The notes: generated from the sequence alone by a model not told the origin. 64,000 nt of DNA from Actinomycetospora soli (GCF_021026295.1 NZ_JAJNDA010000002.1:1-64000); one strand, 5' to 3'; counted from the stretch's first letter, positions 27,527 to 35,394 are shown. A program made the numbers and translations.

Positions 27527-28698
27527 CGGGCGGGGCCGGCGTCCCACCACGCCATCAGGCGGCGGTGCGCGGGACGCTCGACGGCCTTCGTCAGGAGCCA
27601 CCCGCAGACCACGCCGGTGACGATCATCAGACCGGTCTGCAGCGTGGGTCCGACGCCGAGCTGCTGGGCGCGGCGCATCACGACGTAGCCGACCGTCTGG
27701 TGGGTGAGGAAGACGCCGTAGGAGATGCCGGCGCCCCACGTGACCGCGCGGTTGACGCGGTCGGGGAGCCACCGCCCCCAGTCCGGGCCGGTCGCCGCGA
27801 GGGTCATCGCGACGACGCCGACCCCGACGAGCGCGACGGCCGTCCAGTCCGTGCCCCACCCGGCGGTCGGGTCGAGCGCCGAGGTCTGGAGCGCGTGCTC
27901 ACCGATCGCGGCGACCTCGAGGGCGAGGAAGTGCGGCAGGCGCAGGCGGCCGGTCGAGTACATCCAGACGGCCACGCCCGCGACGAACAGGTGCCAGCGG
28001 AAGATGCCGAGCCCGTCGACGACGAAGGCGTAGGTGGTGCCCGGGGGCAGGGTGGCGCGGTAGTACCACTGCGCGGCCGGCACGAGCACCGCCAGCCACA
28101 TCACCACCCGCAGGGCGACGCCGCTCCCGAGCGGGCCCCGCCACATCGCCGCGGCCAGGCAGAACGCCATGAGCTGCAGCGGGATCGTCCAGTACGACCC
28201 GTCGACGAAGCCCCAGCTCGGGTCCCAGTGCCACAGCATCGCCAGGTTGGCGAGCAGGTCCTTCTTCCCCGGGAGGTACCAGCCGTCGGGGGCGAGGTAG
28301 CGCAGGAACAGCCAGGCGTTCACCGTCGCGACGAAGAACGCCGGCAGCAGCCGGGCGAGCTTGCCCCACCACCACCGGGCGGTCCCGCCCCGCCGCGCGC
28401 CGCCACGGCGCACCGTCGCGGCGATGAAGTAGGCGGACAGGACGAGCAGCAGGCTCGCCCCGACCTGGTGGGGGAACGTGTAGTTCTTCGGCAGGATGTC
28501 GTGGTAGACGAGCGGGCCGATGAACGTCGAGTGGTAGAGGATCACCAGCAGCACGAACCCGCAGCGCAGGACGTCCCAGCTGACCCGTCGTGACGAGCCG
28601 CCGGGCGTCCGTGCCGTTCCCGACGGCTGCGCAGACCCTCCCGGGGCGTGCGGCGACGGCGAGGCCGGTCGCTGCACGATGTCGGTCACCGGCGGCAC
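27490..28698 (-). CDS. Acyltransferase-3 family integral membrane protein
   Basis: 402 residues with about ten membrane helices. Helix 1 carries RCGFVLLVILYHSTFIG, placing a conserved histidine at the start of the OafA/acyltransferase-3 domain; WTIPLQLMAFCLAAA and GISYGVFLTHQTVGYVV are typical later helices. These enzymes O-acylate exported sugars, peptidoglycan or lipids; the acceptor here is unknown. The 3' end overlaps the convergent sucrase-like gene by 37 bp, so transcripts interfere or share termination. Confidence 0.87.
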   Translation of the reverse strand: MPPVTDIVQRPASPSPHAPGGSAQPSGTARTPGGSSRRVSWDVLRCGFVLLVILYHSTFIGPLVYHDILPKNYTFPHQVGASLLLVLSAYFIAATVRRGGARRGGTARWWWGKLARLLPAFFVATVNAWLFLRYLAPDGWYLPGKKDLLANLAMLWHWDPSWGFVDGSYWTIPLQLMAFCLAAAMWRGPLGSGVALRVVMWLAVLVPAAQWYYRATLPPGTTYAFVVDGLGIFRWHLFVAGVAVWMYSTGRLRLPHFLALEVAAIGEHALQTSALDPTAGWGTDWTAVALVGVGVVAMTLAATGPDWGRWLPDRVNRAVTWGAGISYGVFLTHQTVGYVVMRRAQQLGVGPTLQTGLMIVTGVVCGWLLTKAVERPAHRRLMAWWDAGPARYGRVGVSDTRS

Positions 28699-28724
28699 GG
28701 TAGCAACGCACGGCGACCGTCAGC

Positions 28725-28988
28725 TCACGAGGCGTGGCGCTCCGCGCTCGGCGGGTCCTGCGGCGCCGCGGCCGGTCGGGCGGTCGCGTTCGAGCTCACG
28801 GCCCCTTCACCCGTCGTCCGACCGGACTCCGCCGGACGGCCGTCCTCGGCCATCGCGCGGCTCTCCGCCTTCAGGATCCGCATGGACTGCCCCAGGCCCC
28901 GGGCCATGTCCGGCAGCTTGCGCGACCCGAAGAGCAGCAGCACCACGACGAGCACGATCGCCCAGTGCACCGGGCTGAGTGATCCCAT
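28725..28988 (-). CDS. tatA: Sec-independent translocase TatA-like protein
   Basis: 87 residues: MGSLSPVHWAIVLVVVLLLF forms the membrane helix, GSRKLPDMARGLGQSMRILK is the amphipathic helix with the conserved FGxxKLP-type hinge, and a disordered acidic/Pro-rich tail follows. TatA oligomers form the export path for folded proteins. No tatC lies here, so this is a solitary copy. GAGGTGGGAACG precedes the ATG. Several exported proteins in the window carry Arg-rich signals but are not linked to this gene. Confidence 0.88.
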   Translation of the reverse strand: MGSLSPVHWAIVLVVVLLLFGSRKLPDMARGLGQSMRILKAESRAMAEDGRPAESGRTTGEGAVSSNATARPAAAPQDPPSAERHAS

Positions 28989-29166
28989 CGTTCCCACCTC
29001 ACATCGATCTCCGGCCGTTCGGTGCGGCCGTTCGGGGGCGAGGCTAGCGCCGGGATGGTGAGCATCGGGCAAAGACCGCCGGAAACCCTCGACCGGGAGG
29101 TTTGATGACGCTGCGTCCGGGGCGAATCGGTGCCTGCAACGTCACCTCGCCCGGAAAGGCTCCATC

Positions 29167-29445
29167 ATGATCCTGACCATCCTCGGGTGGATCGTCTTCG
29201 GTCTCATCGTCGGCTTCATCGCCCGCGCCCTCGTGCCCGGCAAGGACAACATCGGCATCCTGCGCACGATCCTGCTCGGCATCCTGGGCTCGGTCGTCGG
29301 CGGCCTGATCGTCGCGCTGTTCACCGGCGGTCTGCGCAGCGGCGCCAGCTTCAGCCCCGTGAGCTGGATCGGGTCGATCGTCGTCGCGATCATCCTGCTC
29401 GTGATCTACAACAGGGTGACCGGCCGCAAGGGCGCCCGTCGCTGA
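29167..29445 (+). CDS. GlsB/YeaQ/YmgE-family small membrane protein
   Basis: 92 residues with three hydrophobic segments: ILGWIVFGLIVGFIARALVP, LLGILGSVVGGLIVALF and a C-terminal helix around SIVVAIILLVIYNRV. This is the transglycosylase-associated (GlsB/YeaQ) family, stress-linked membrane proteins of unclear mechanism. GGAAAGG lies upstream of the ATG. It is divergent from tatA across a 178-bp region in which no defined site was recognised. Confidence 0.88.
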   Translation: MILTILGWIVFGLIVGFIARALVPGKDNIGILRTILLGILGSVVGGLIVALFTGGLRSGASFSPVSWIGSIVVAIILLVIYNRVTGRKGARR

Positions 29446-29495
29446 CCTCTCCGTTCGGAGGGTTCGCGGGCGACCCCGGAATCCGAGCACGAGGC

Positions 29496-29517
29496 GTTCG
29501 GTTGTGGACGACTGAAC
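29496..29517. promoter_or_regulatory. 22-bp imperfect palindrome upstream of osmC
   Basis: Half-sites GTTCGGTTGT and ACGACTGAAC are separated by 2 bp; written as inverted half-sites both fit GTTCRRTYGT. The same palindrome, differing at only 3 of 22 positions, lies at 59615-59636 before the alcohol dehydrogenase gene. Here it is 25 bp upstream of the osmC ATG. It looks like an operator for a dimeric regulator; the regulator is unknown. Confidence 0.5.
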
Positions 29518-29542
29518 GACCCCCGATCCACAGGAGGCAAGG

Positions 29543-29980
29543 ATGCCGAGCCGCGACGCGACCACCCACTGGGAAGGCGGCCTGCAGGACGGCACGGGCA
29601 GCGTCACGCTGGACTCGTCCAACGCCGGACAGTTCAACGTCTCCTTCCCGACGCGCGCCGAGAACCCCAACGGGCAGACCAGCCCCGAGGAGCTCATCGC
29701 CGCGGCGCACTCGTCGTGCCTCGCGATGAACCTCTCGGGCGTCCTCGGCAGCGAGAACCTGACCGCGAGGTCGATCGACGTCAGCGCCGAGGTGACGCTG
29801 TCGCCGGCGAAGGGCGGCGGGTTCGAGATCAGCGGCATCGCCATCACGCTGCGCGCGAGCGTCGACGGTGTCGACGAGGCCAGGTTCAAGGAGCTGGCCA
29901 AGACCGCCGAGGAGACCTGCCCGGTCTCGAAGGCGCTCGCCGGCACCACGATCACGCTGGACGCCTCGCTCGACAGCTGA
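29543..29980 (+). CDS. OsmC/Ohr-family peroxiredoxin
   Basis: 145 residues. The two redox cysteines of the family are visible, in AAAHSSCLAMNLSG and in EETCPVSKALAG. These enzymes reduce organic hydroperoxides using lipoylated or low-molecular-weight thiols. AGGAGG precedes the ATG. A 22-bp palindrome upstream is shared with the alcohol dehydrogenase gene at 58508-59551, suggesting common stress control. A strong hairpin follows the stop. Confidence 0.93.
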   Translation: MPSRDATTHWEGGLQDGTGSVTLDSSNAGQFNVSFPTRAENPNGQTSPEELIAAAHSSCLAMNLSGVLGSENLTARSIDVSAEVTLSPAKGGGFEISGIAITLRASVDGVDEARFKELAKTAEETCPVSKALAGTTITLDASLDS

Positions 29981-29988
29981 GTCACCCC

Positions 29989-30038
29989 CACGAACGGGCC
30001 GTGCGTCACCGTCCCCGGTGACGAGCGGCCCGTTCGTG
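29989..30038 (+). terminator. Terminator hairpin after osmC
   Basis: CACGAACGGGCCG (29989-30001) pairs with CGGCCCGTTCGTG (30026-30038), and an inner GTCACC/GGTGAC stem lies within the loop. It starts 8 bp after the osmC stop. No T-run is present. Confidence 0.75.
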
Positions 30039-30147
30039 TGTCCGGGGCCGGTCCCGTTCCGGGCGGACGAGAACCGTGGGCTCGTTCACGCCCGCCTCCC
30101 ACCGCGCACCCACCCGACGCACAGCTGCGCCGGACACCCTCGTGAGC

Positions 30148-30978
30148 ATGGGGATCACCTGGGTGCTGCTGGCGGCCGTGCTGTTCGGCGTCGGCTCCGT
30201 CGCGCAGGCGGCGGCGCTGGCCGCGCCGGGTGGGTCGTGGACCGCGATGCTGCGGCACCCGGCGTTCGTCGCGGGCACCGTGGCCGAGGGGTTCGGCGCG
30301 CTCGCGCACGTGCTGGCGCTGCAGACCGTGTCCATGGCCGTGGCGCAGTGCGCGGTCAGCGGGAGCCTCGCCGTCACGGCGGTCGCGGCCCGCTGGTGGT
30401 TCGGGACGCGGCTCGGGCCGCGCGCGATCGCGGCGATCGGCGCGTTGTCGGCGTCGCTGGTCGTGCTCGCGTCCGTGGCGGGGCAGTCGGGCACGGCGGC
30501 GGACACCGCGGCGCTGGAGGTCGGGCTGCTGGTGACGGCGGCCGTGGTCGGGCTGGACGGGCTCGCGGGGGTCGTCGCGCGGCGCCCCGCCGTCGTCGCG
30601 GTGTGCTCCGGGCTCGGCTTCGCCGCGTGCTCGACGGCGGTCAAGCTCGTCGACCTCACGCACCCGCTCTCCGCCCTGACCTCCGCGCCCGCCCTCGCCG
30701 CCGCCGTGACCGGCGCGCTGGGGTGTCTGTGGTGGACCGTCGCGCTGCAGCTCGGGTCGGTCACCACGGTGACGGCGGTCGTGGTGGTCTCCGAGGTCGT
30801 CCCGCCCTCGCTGCTCGGCCCGCTGCTGGGCGACGAGGTCCCGGGCGCCTTCTTCCTGGTCGCGCCGCTCGTGCTCGCCGTCGCCGCGCTCGCCTGCGTC
30901 GTCCTGGCCCACAGCGCGCCGGCCGAGGCGCCCGCACCCGCCGTCGGGAAACGCCTGCGGGAGCCGATTCCGGCGTAG
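30148..30978 (+). CDS. DMT-like multi-pass membrane protein
   Basis: 276 residues with eight to ten hydrophobic helices and small residues throughout, starting MGITWVLLAAVLFGVGSVAQ. The organisation resembles drug/metabolite-transporter (EamA-like) proteins of actinobacteria, with internal similarity between halves. Substrate unknown. The ATG is chosen at 30148; GTG at 30142 is also possible, and no strong ribosome-binding site is seen. A CCGCCGTCGGGAA motif copy (30938-30950) encodes part of the C-terminal tail. Confidence 0.78.
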   Translation: MGITWVLLAAVLFGVGSVAQAAALAAPGGSWTAMLRHPAFVAGTVAEGFGALAHVLALQTVSMAVAQCAVSGSLAVTAVAARWWFGTRLGPRAIAAIGALSASLVVLASVAGQSGTAADTAALEVGLLVTAAVVGLDGLAGVVARRPAVVAVCSGLGFAACSTAVKLVDLTHPLSALTSAPALAAAVTGALGCLWWTVALQLGSVTTVTAVVVVSEVVPPSLLGPLLGDEVPGAFFLVAPLVLAVAALACVVLAHSAPAEAPAPAVGKRLREPIPA

Positions 30979-30987
30979 CCTGGGGCC

Positions 30988-31164
30988 ATGGTGTCGACGG
31001 GCAGGCGCGCGGTCGTCGAACCCGGCGAGCCCGCCGGGGACCTCGCCGAGCGTCTCGGGCTGCACCGCCCGGAGCGGGAGCGGGCGTTCGTGGCCACGCT
31101 GCGGCGGGTCCGCGACGCCGAGCTGCGTGCGGAGTACGAGAGCGACGGCATCCGGCTGCGCTGA
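30988..31164 (+). CDS. 58-residue charged hypothetical protein
   Basis: Starts MVSTGRRAVVEPGEPAGDLA and contains a helical, Arg/Glu-rich segment (RPERERAFVATLRRVRDAEL) and the ending ESDGIRLR. Codon third positions are strongly GC and the start lies 9 bp after the preceding stop, with TGGGG upstream, so it is likely a real co-transcribed small gene. No family is recognised. Confidence 0.6.
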   Translation: MVSTGRRAVVEPGEPAGDLAERLGLHRPERERAFVATLRRVRDAELRAEYESDGIRLR

Positions 31165-31197
31165 TCGTCGTCGGGGCTCCGTGGTAGGTCTGGCCGT

Positions 31198-32640
31198 GTG
31201 AGCGAGTGGCCCTTCCTGGCGTGGTCGCCGGACGACGCGGCGGCCGCCGTCTACGACGTGACGGTCGACGGCACCTGGGAGCAGCTCGTCGACTTCTACG
31301 CCGGCGGCGCGCCCAGTGCGCCCCTCGAGCGGGTCGTGGCGCTGGCGCGCGAGCACGGGGTGCGGTCGCTGGTCGTCGAGCAGCGCCACCTCGACGCGGA
31401 CTGGCGCAGCGAGCACGCGGCGTTCCACGGCCGGCTCTTCCGCCGCCACCCGTCGGTGACCCACCGCTGGCACCTGTTCGCCGCCGACGTCGACCCGGCG
31501 GACGTGACCGCGCTGGACCCGTCGTCGTACCGGGGCTACACGACGCTGCGGCCGCTGCCCGCGACGCCGGTCGGGCCGACGATGATCACGCCGCCGCCCG
31601 GACTCGACGGCGGGGTGCGGTGCGAGGCGACCGAGCGGGTGTCGCTGTTCGGCACGGCGCTGACGGTGCGCGGGATGCCGTTCCTGTCGCAGGACGCGGA
31701 GTACCTGCGCTGCGCGCACGCGACGCTCTGGATGGTGCTGCGGCACGCGCACCTGGCGCACGGCGTCCCGCGGCGGCTGACCGCGGAGGTGCACGACGCG
31801 GCGCTCGGCGGCGTCATCGTCGGCCGCCAGGTGCCCAGCGAGGGGCTCTCGGTGCAGCAGATGATGGCGGGCGCGACCCGGCTCGGGCTCTCGCCGGGCC
31901 TCGTGCACCTGCCGGGCACGCGGTCCGAGGACGACGAGGCCGGGATGCTGACCCTCGGCGGCATCCTCTGCCGCTACGTCAACTCCCAGGCGCCGCCGGT
32001 GGTGATCTCCCGGACGCACGCGTGGGTGGTGGTGGGCTACCGGCGGGTGTCGCCGGACCCCGGCGCCGGGGTGCGGCTGTGGCGCCACGACGACGCGCGC
32101 GGCCCCTATCTCGAGGTGCCCGACCCGTTCGACGAGGTCGACGACGCGCACCGCCCCTGGCAGACGGCGCTGGTCCCGTTGCTGCCGCAGGTCTACGTCA
32201 CCGCCGAGCGCGCCGAGGCCGCGGGCGAGCACTGGTTCCGGGGCTACCTGGCGCAGGCCGACGCCGACGAGCCCGTCACCCGCGCCGACCTGACGTGGCG
32301 CACCTACGTGACCCGCTCCGACGAGTGGCTGGAGCACCTCGCGGACCGGGGCCTCGACGCGTCGCTGGTGCGGCTCTACCGGCTCACGCTGATGCCGGAG
32401 TACGTGTGGGTGGTCGAGGCCGTCGACCGGGACGCCCGGGCGCGCGGGGAACCCGACGTGCTCGGCGAGGCGGTACTCGACTCCACCGCCTCCACCCACC
32501 ACGAGCCCCTGCTCTCGGGGCTCATCGCGCTGCACGTCGGACGGCTCGCCCACCGGGTCGGACCGGACCACGGGCAGCGTCGGGAGATCCGGATCGAGTC
32601 CCCGCGCCACTACGTGACGGGGCGGCGCGGGCGGACCTGA
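31198..32640 (+). CDS. Uncharacterised protein with a possible papain-like (C39-type) catalytic core
   Basis: 480 residues, GTG start, no signal peptide or membrane helix. I do not recognise the family. The middle carries a cysteine at the start of a helix (YLRCAHATLWMVLRHA), a later SEGLSVQQMMAGATRLGL helix as in C39-like peptidases, a histidine opening a beta strand (SRTHAWVVVGYRR) and an Asp/Asn-bearing strand further on. That Cys-then-His order matches papain-fold enzymes. The N-terminal 150 and C-terminal 150 residues are unassigned. Downstream, converging, is a Trypco2-like gene. Confidence 0.72.
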   Translation: MSEWPFLAWSPDDAAAAVYDVTVDGTWEQLVDFYAGGAPSAPLERVVALAREHGVRSLVVEQRHLDADWRSEHAAFHGRLFRRHPSVTHRWHLFAADVDPADVTALDPSSYRGYTTLRPLPATPVGPTMITPPPGLDGGVRCEATERVSLFGTALTVRGMPFLSQDAEYLRCAHATLWMVLRHAHLAHGVPRRLTAEVHDAALGGVIVGRQVPSEGLSVQQMMAGATRLGLSPGLVHLPGTRSEDDEAGMLTLGGILCRYVNSQAPPVVISRTHAWVVVGYRRVSPDPGAGVRLWRHDDARGPYLEVPDPFDEVDDAHRPWQTALVPLLPQVYVTAERAEAAGEHWFRGYLAQADADEPVTRADLTWRTYVTRSDEWLEHLADRGLDASLVRLYRLTLMPEYVWVVEAVDRDARARGEPDVLGEAVLDSTASTHHEPLLSGLIALHVGRLAHRVGPDHGQRREIRIESPRHYVTGRRGRT

Positions 32641-32662
32641 CCGTTCCTTCTGCCTTCGCCTT

Positions 32663-32715
32663 CGTGGCAGGAAAGCGTCGTTGCTGTCATCCAGTGGCAG
32701 GAACGCCGCATCGTC
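32663..32715 (-). repeat. 53-bp inverted-repeat copy (left)
   Basis: The reverse complement of this 53-bp segment equals 33928-33980 with a single mismatch. It contains GTGGCAGGAA twice as a direct repeat. It lies between two converging genes and overlaps the stop of the Trypco2-like gene by two bases. With the right copy it brackets the Trypco2-like and pentapeptide genes. Confidence 0.8.
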
Positions 32716-33079
32716 AGGTCGGGCCGGCCCCCGAGATCACGCCCGCCGAGACGTCGGCTCCCGCGATCGGGCGCTCGGTGGTGGCCGGGGTGGAGTCGGT
32801 CCCGGCCGACAGCGGGCCGAGCGTGAGCGTGATCCGGTTCGTGCTCGTGCGCTCGCGGCTGCCCTCCCCGGACGCGGAACCGGAGAGCACGAACCACTTC
32901 GCGCCGACCTCGCCGTTCGCGCTGACCTTCCGGCTGATCTCGACCGACAGCTCGATCTCCACCGACTGCACCGCCAGCCCGGTGGTGGGCCCGCCGTCCT
33001 GCTGGGCCTCGAGCAGGTCGTGCCGCAGGGCCTTCAGCACCGTGTCGAGCCCGAGCCCCGGCTCGTCGTCGTCCGCCAT
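32714..33079 (-). CDS. Trypco2-like (trypsin-co-occurring domain) protein
   Basis: 121 residues starting MADDDEPGLGLDTVLKALRH. Features are an N-terminal helix with LKALRHDLLEAQ, a strand pair around AVQSVEIELSVEISRK, then GAKWFVLSGSASGEGS and the closing strand RITLTLGPL. This order (GL...L..EL, VEIEL..EV, KW/FWVL, H/N-RI-L-L) is that of trypsin-co-occurring domain 2, known from predicted peptidase-linked conflict systems. The family call is from memory. A trypsin-like gene occurs 25 kb away, not adjacent; the closest neighbour is a putative papain-fold protein. Confidence 0.7.
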   Translation of the reverse strand: MADDDEPGLGLDTVLKALRHDLLEAQQDGGPTTGLAVQSVEIELSVEISRKVSANGEVGAKWFVLSGSASGEGSRERTSTNRITLTLGPLSAGTDSTPATTERPIAGADVSAGVISGAGPT

Positions 33080-33107
33080 GGCGCGCACGGTAGCCCGGGG
33101 GACCGAC

Positions 33108-33153
33108 GACGATGCGGCGTTCCTGGCGTCCGGTGCGGGCAGTGACGCACTGC
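33108..33153 (-). repeat. Partial TTCCTG element plus small hairpin
   Basis: GACGATGCGGCGTTCCTG (33108-33125) is identical to the first 18 bases of the element at 33928. It is followed by a GCAGTG-ACG-CACTGC hairpin (33139-33153) just beyond the stop of the minus-strand pentapeptide gene. Like the other copies it sits at the 3' end of a minus-strand gene. Confidence 0.6.
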
Positions 33154-33155
33154 TG

Positions 33156-33911
33156 TCACGACGAGGCCCACGCCCCCGGCCGATGCACCCGCCCCGGCAG
33201 ACTCGTCGTGGCGTCGCCCCGCGCCGAGGTGACCTGCGGATTCGTCAGGAAGAGCGTCGACCGCAACGACGCCCCGCGCAGGTCCGCACCCCGCAGGTCG
33301 GCGCCGAGCAGGTCGGCCCGCCCGAGGTCGACACCGCGCAGGTCCGCCCCCATGAGCAGCGCGCCGCGCAGGGAGACGTCGGCCAGCCGACGGCGCCGGA
33401 GGTCCTTCCCGACGAGGTCCGCCCGGGCCATGGAGCGTGCCTCGGGCCCGCGGGCGAGCTCGCTGGTCCGCCCGAACAGCTCCCCCGCCTCGCCGCGCAC
33501 CGCCCCGACGTCCGCCTCCGGTCCGAGCGCTTCGACCCGCTCGGCGAGGGCCGCCCGTTCCGCGGCCAGCGCGTCCACCGGCTCGGCGAGGTACCAGAGC
33601 ACCTCGTGCAGCGCACGCATCACGTCGAACGCCTCGAACGCCTCGTCCGGGGCGGCGCGCCAGTCCGCCCACGCCGTCACCCGCTGTCCAGCGCCGAAGC
33701 AGTCGAACGTCACGCACCCCGGGAAGCCGCGCTCGGGCAGCTCCGCGTGGATCGTGCACGGAGCGGGCTGCCCGGGGACGCTCACGGCCAGGTTCGGGCA
33801 CGGGGTGCGGGCCGGCTTGTCGATCGCGAAGTCCGCCGACCGCGCGAACGCCGGCGCCACGCAGCACAGGCCGCTGCACCGCCCGCAGTCCGCCTCCAGC
33901 TCCACGCTCAC
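33156..33911 (-). CDS. Pentapeptide-repeat protein with cysteine-rich N-terminus
   Basis: 251 residues from GTG 33911. The N-terminus is cysteine-rich (DCGRCSGLCCVAPAF, then PCP, PCTIH, GCVTFDC), resembling a YkgJ-like metal-binding module. Residues about 160-230 are pentapeptide repeats of A-D/N-L-x-x type (GADLRGVDLGRADLLGADL) that form a right-handed beta helix. Proteins with this fusion are common in actinobacteria; function unknown. The open frame to 33962 reads into the dispersed repeat and is not used. Confidence 0.85.
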   Translation of the reverse strand: MSVELEADCGRCSGLCCVAPAFARSADFAIDKPARTPCPNLAVSVPGQPAPCTIHAELPERGFPGCVTFDCFGAGQRVTAWADWRAAPDEAFEAFDVMRALHEVLWYLAEPVDALAAERAALAERVEALGPEADVGAVRGEAGELFGRTSELARGPEARSMARADLVGKDLRRRRLADVSLRGALLMGADLRGVDLGRADLLGADLRGADLRGASLRSTLFLTNPQVTSARGDATTSLPGRVHRPGAWASS

Positions 33912-33927
33912 GCTCCCCCGCCCGGTC

Positions 33928-33980
33928 GACGATGCGGCGTTCCTGCCACTGGATGACAGCAACGACGCGTTCCTGCCACG
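33928..33980 (+). repeat. 53-bp inverted-repeat copy (right)
   Basis: Mate of the copy at 32663-32715, in opposite orientation, one mismatch in 53. Contains GTTCCTGCCAC twice. It lies 10 bp beyond the stop of the 2'-5' RNA ligase-like gene and upstream of the pentapeptide gene start. Confidence 0.8.
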
Positions 33981-33990
33981 GAGCGAGGGC

Positions 33991-34530
33991 TCAACGCTCT
34001 CCCGTGAGCGGCAGGTCGGCCACCACCCGCCACGAGTCGGGCTCGCGCGAGCCCACCAGCAGGTGCAGCGACTCGATCCGTGCCGCGAACGGCAGCCGGG
34101 CGGCGACCCGCTCCTCGGCCGCGCGCAGTGCCGCCACCGACGCGACCGAGCCGTAGCCGATCGTCAGGTGCGGGTGCGGTTCGTGCTCGCCGCGGTAGGG
34201 CGGGCACCCGGGGAACGCCTCCCAGACGCAGGCCGTGAGGTCCGCGAACGGCGCCGAGGGTCGCGGGGCGAGCCAGAGGTAGTCCTCCCCGAACCAGCCC
34301 GTCGTCGCGAAGGAGCAGTCGATCGCGCCGGCGCCCGCGACGGCGTGCCGCAGGCGCGCCACGACCGCGTCGTCGATCTCCGCCGGCGGCAGGAACGGGT
34401 AGAGCACCGTGACGTGCGCGGGCACGCCGGTCGCCGTGGTCGGGTCCAGCTCCCGACGCTCCGTCCCGACGACGGCTTCGGCCTCCGGCACCAGCGCGAG
34501 GACGGCGGACTCGGTCGGCGTGCTGCTCAC
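33991..34530 (-). CDS. 2'-5' RNA ligase/cyclic phosphodiesterase-like protein
   Basis: 179 residues of the 2H phosphoesterase fold, showing both catalytic H-x-T-x motifs: HVTVLYPF and HLTIGYG. Such proteins act on 2',3'-cyclic or 2'-5' phosphodiesters in RNA or nucleotides. GTG start at 34530; the frame upstream to 34566 is less convincing. The minus-strand gene is followed by a TTCCTGCCAC element that may act as its terminator. Confidence 0.85.
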   Translation of the reverse strand: MSSTPTESAVLALVPEAEAVVGTERRELDPTTATGVPAHVTVLYPFLPPAEIDDAVVARLRHAVAGAGAIDCSFATTGWFGEDYLWLAPRPSAPFADLTACVWEAFPGCPPYRGEHEPHPHLTIGYGSVASVAALRAAEERVAARLPFAARIESLHLLVGSREPDSWRVVADLPLTGER

Positions 34531-34573
34531 GCGCCCATCCTGCCGTGAGGGGTCGTGGCAGGGCACGGGCCGA

Positions 34574-35371
34574 TCATCGGCCGGCCCGCTCCTCCATCCA
34601 CGCCACGGCGAACGCGCACATCGGCGCGGCGTCCACGACGAGGCTCGGCGCGTTCCCGACCCGTCCCTCCCGTCCGCCCCCGGCCGCGACGAAGTCGCCG
34701 ACGATCGTCGCGAAGTAGTCCTCGGCGAACACGTCGACGACCGGGTCGGCCGTGTCGAACTCCTCGACCCGGCGCCAGGTGACCCCGTCCGCCGTCGCGA
34801 AGGGGACCTCGTAGCGGATGACCCGCTTGCCGGGCAGGTCGGCGAGGTGCTCGGCGTGGTGCAGGAGCGTCATCGTGTCCCACGGCGCGCCGATCAGGAC
34901 GACCTTGCCCGCGCGCTCCACCAGCTTCGCCAGCGGCGAGCCGGGCCCGTAGCCGTAGTCGAGCGGGTGGTCGGCGGTGAACCACGCGGCGTCCGCACCG
35001 AGCGCCGCGAACGAGGCGCCGGCCGCGGCGCTGCGGAGCGCACCCGGTGTCGTGCGGAGGAACTCGGGGAGCACGCCGTTCTCGCGCATCGCGCGGGAGG
35101 ACCCGGCGTCGAACGGCGGGACGTGCGGGCGCAGCGCCTCCGGCACGCGCCCGTCGTCGTCGAGCTCGTCCGCGTAGGGGGCGTGCCAGTCGGTGTAGGC
35201 GAGCACGGTGCCGCCGGGCGAGACCGCGTCGAGGAGGGCGCCGATCACGGTGTCGGGGCCGCCCACCGTCGGGTCGAGCGCGCCGAGGGCGCCGTGGGCG
35301 AGCACGGCGTCGCCGGGGGCGAGACCGAGTCCGCGCAGGTCGGCGGTCAGGTCGGCGCGGGTGATCAGCAC
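34574..35371 (-). CDS. Aminoglycoside N(3)-acetyltransferase-like protein, AAC(3) family
   Basis: 265 residues from GTG 35371; ATG at 35392 is an alternative giving 272. Family signatures: GLAPGDAVLAHGALGAL, GGPDTVIGALLDAV, GYGPGSPLAKLVERAG, VVLIGAPWDTMTLLHHAEHL and KRVIRYEVPF, most like AAC(3)-IV-type enzymes. They acetylate the 3-amino group of 2-deoxystreptamine drugs using acetyl-CoA. Whether this chromosomal version confers resistance is unknown. Divergent from an arsR-type gene with a palindromic operator between them. Confidence 0.85.
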   Translation of the reverse strand: MLITRADLTADLRGLGLAPGDAVLAHGALGALDPTVGGPDTVIGALLDAVSPGGTVLAYTDWHAPYADELDDDGRVPEALRPHVPPFDAGSSRAMRENGVLPEFLRTTPGALRSAAAGASFAALGADAAWFTADHPLDYGYGPGSPLAKLVERAGKVVLIGAPWDTMTLLHHAEHLADLPGKRVIRYEVPFATADGVTWRRVEEFDTADPVVDVFAEDYFATIVGDFVAAGGGREGRVGNAPSLVVDAAPMCAFAVAWMEERAGR

Positions 35372-35394
35372 GCGCCGACGATAGCCGGACATCC

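Noticed and set aside
33912-33962. Extension of the pentapeptide gene into MLSSSGRNAASS
   Set aside because: That segment is the translated dispersed repeat, also found in unrelated places; the GTG at 33911 begins the conserved Cys-rich domain.
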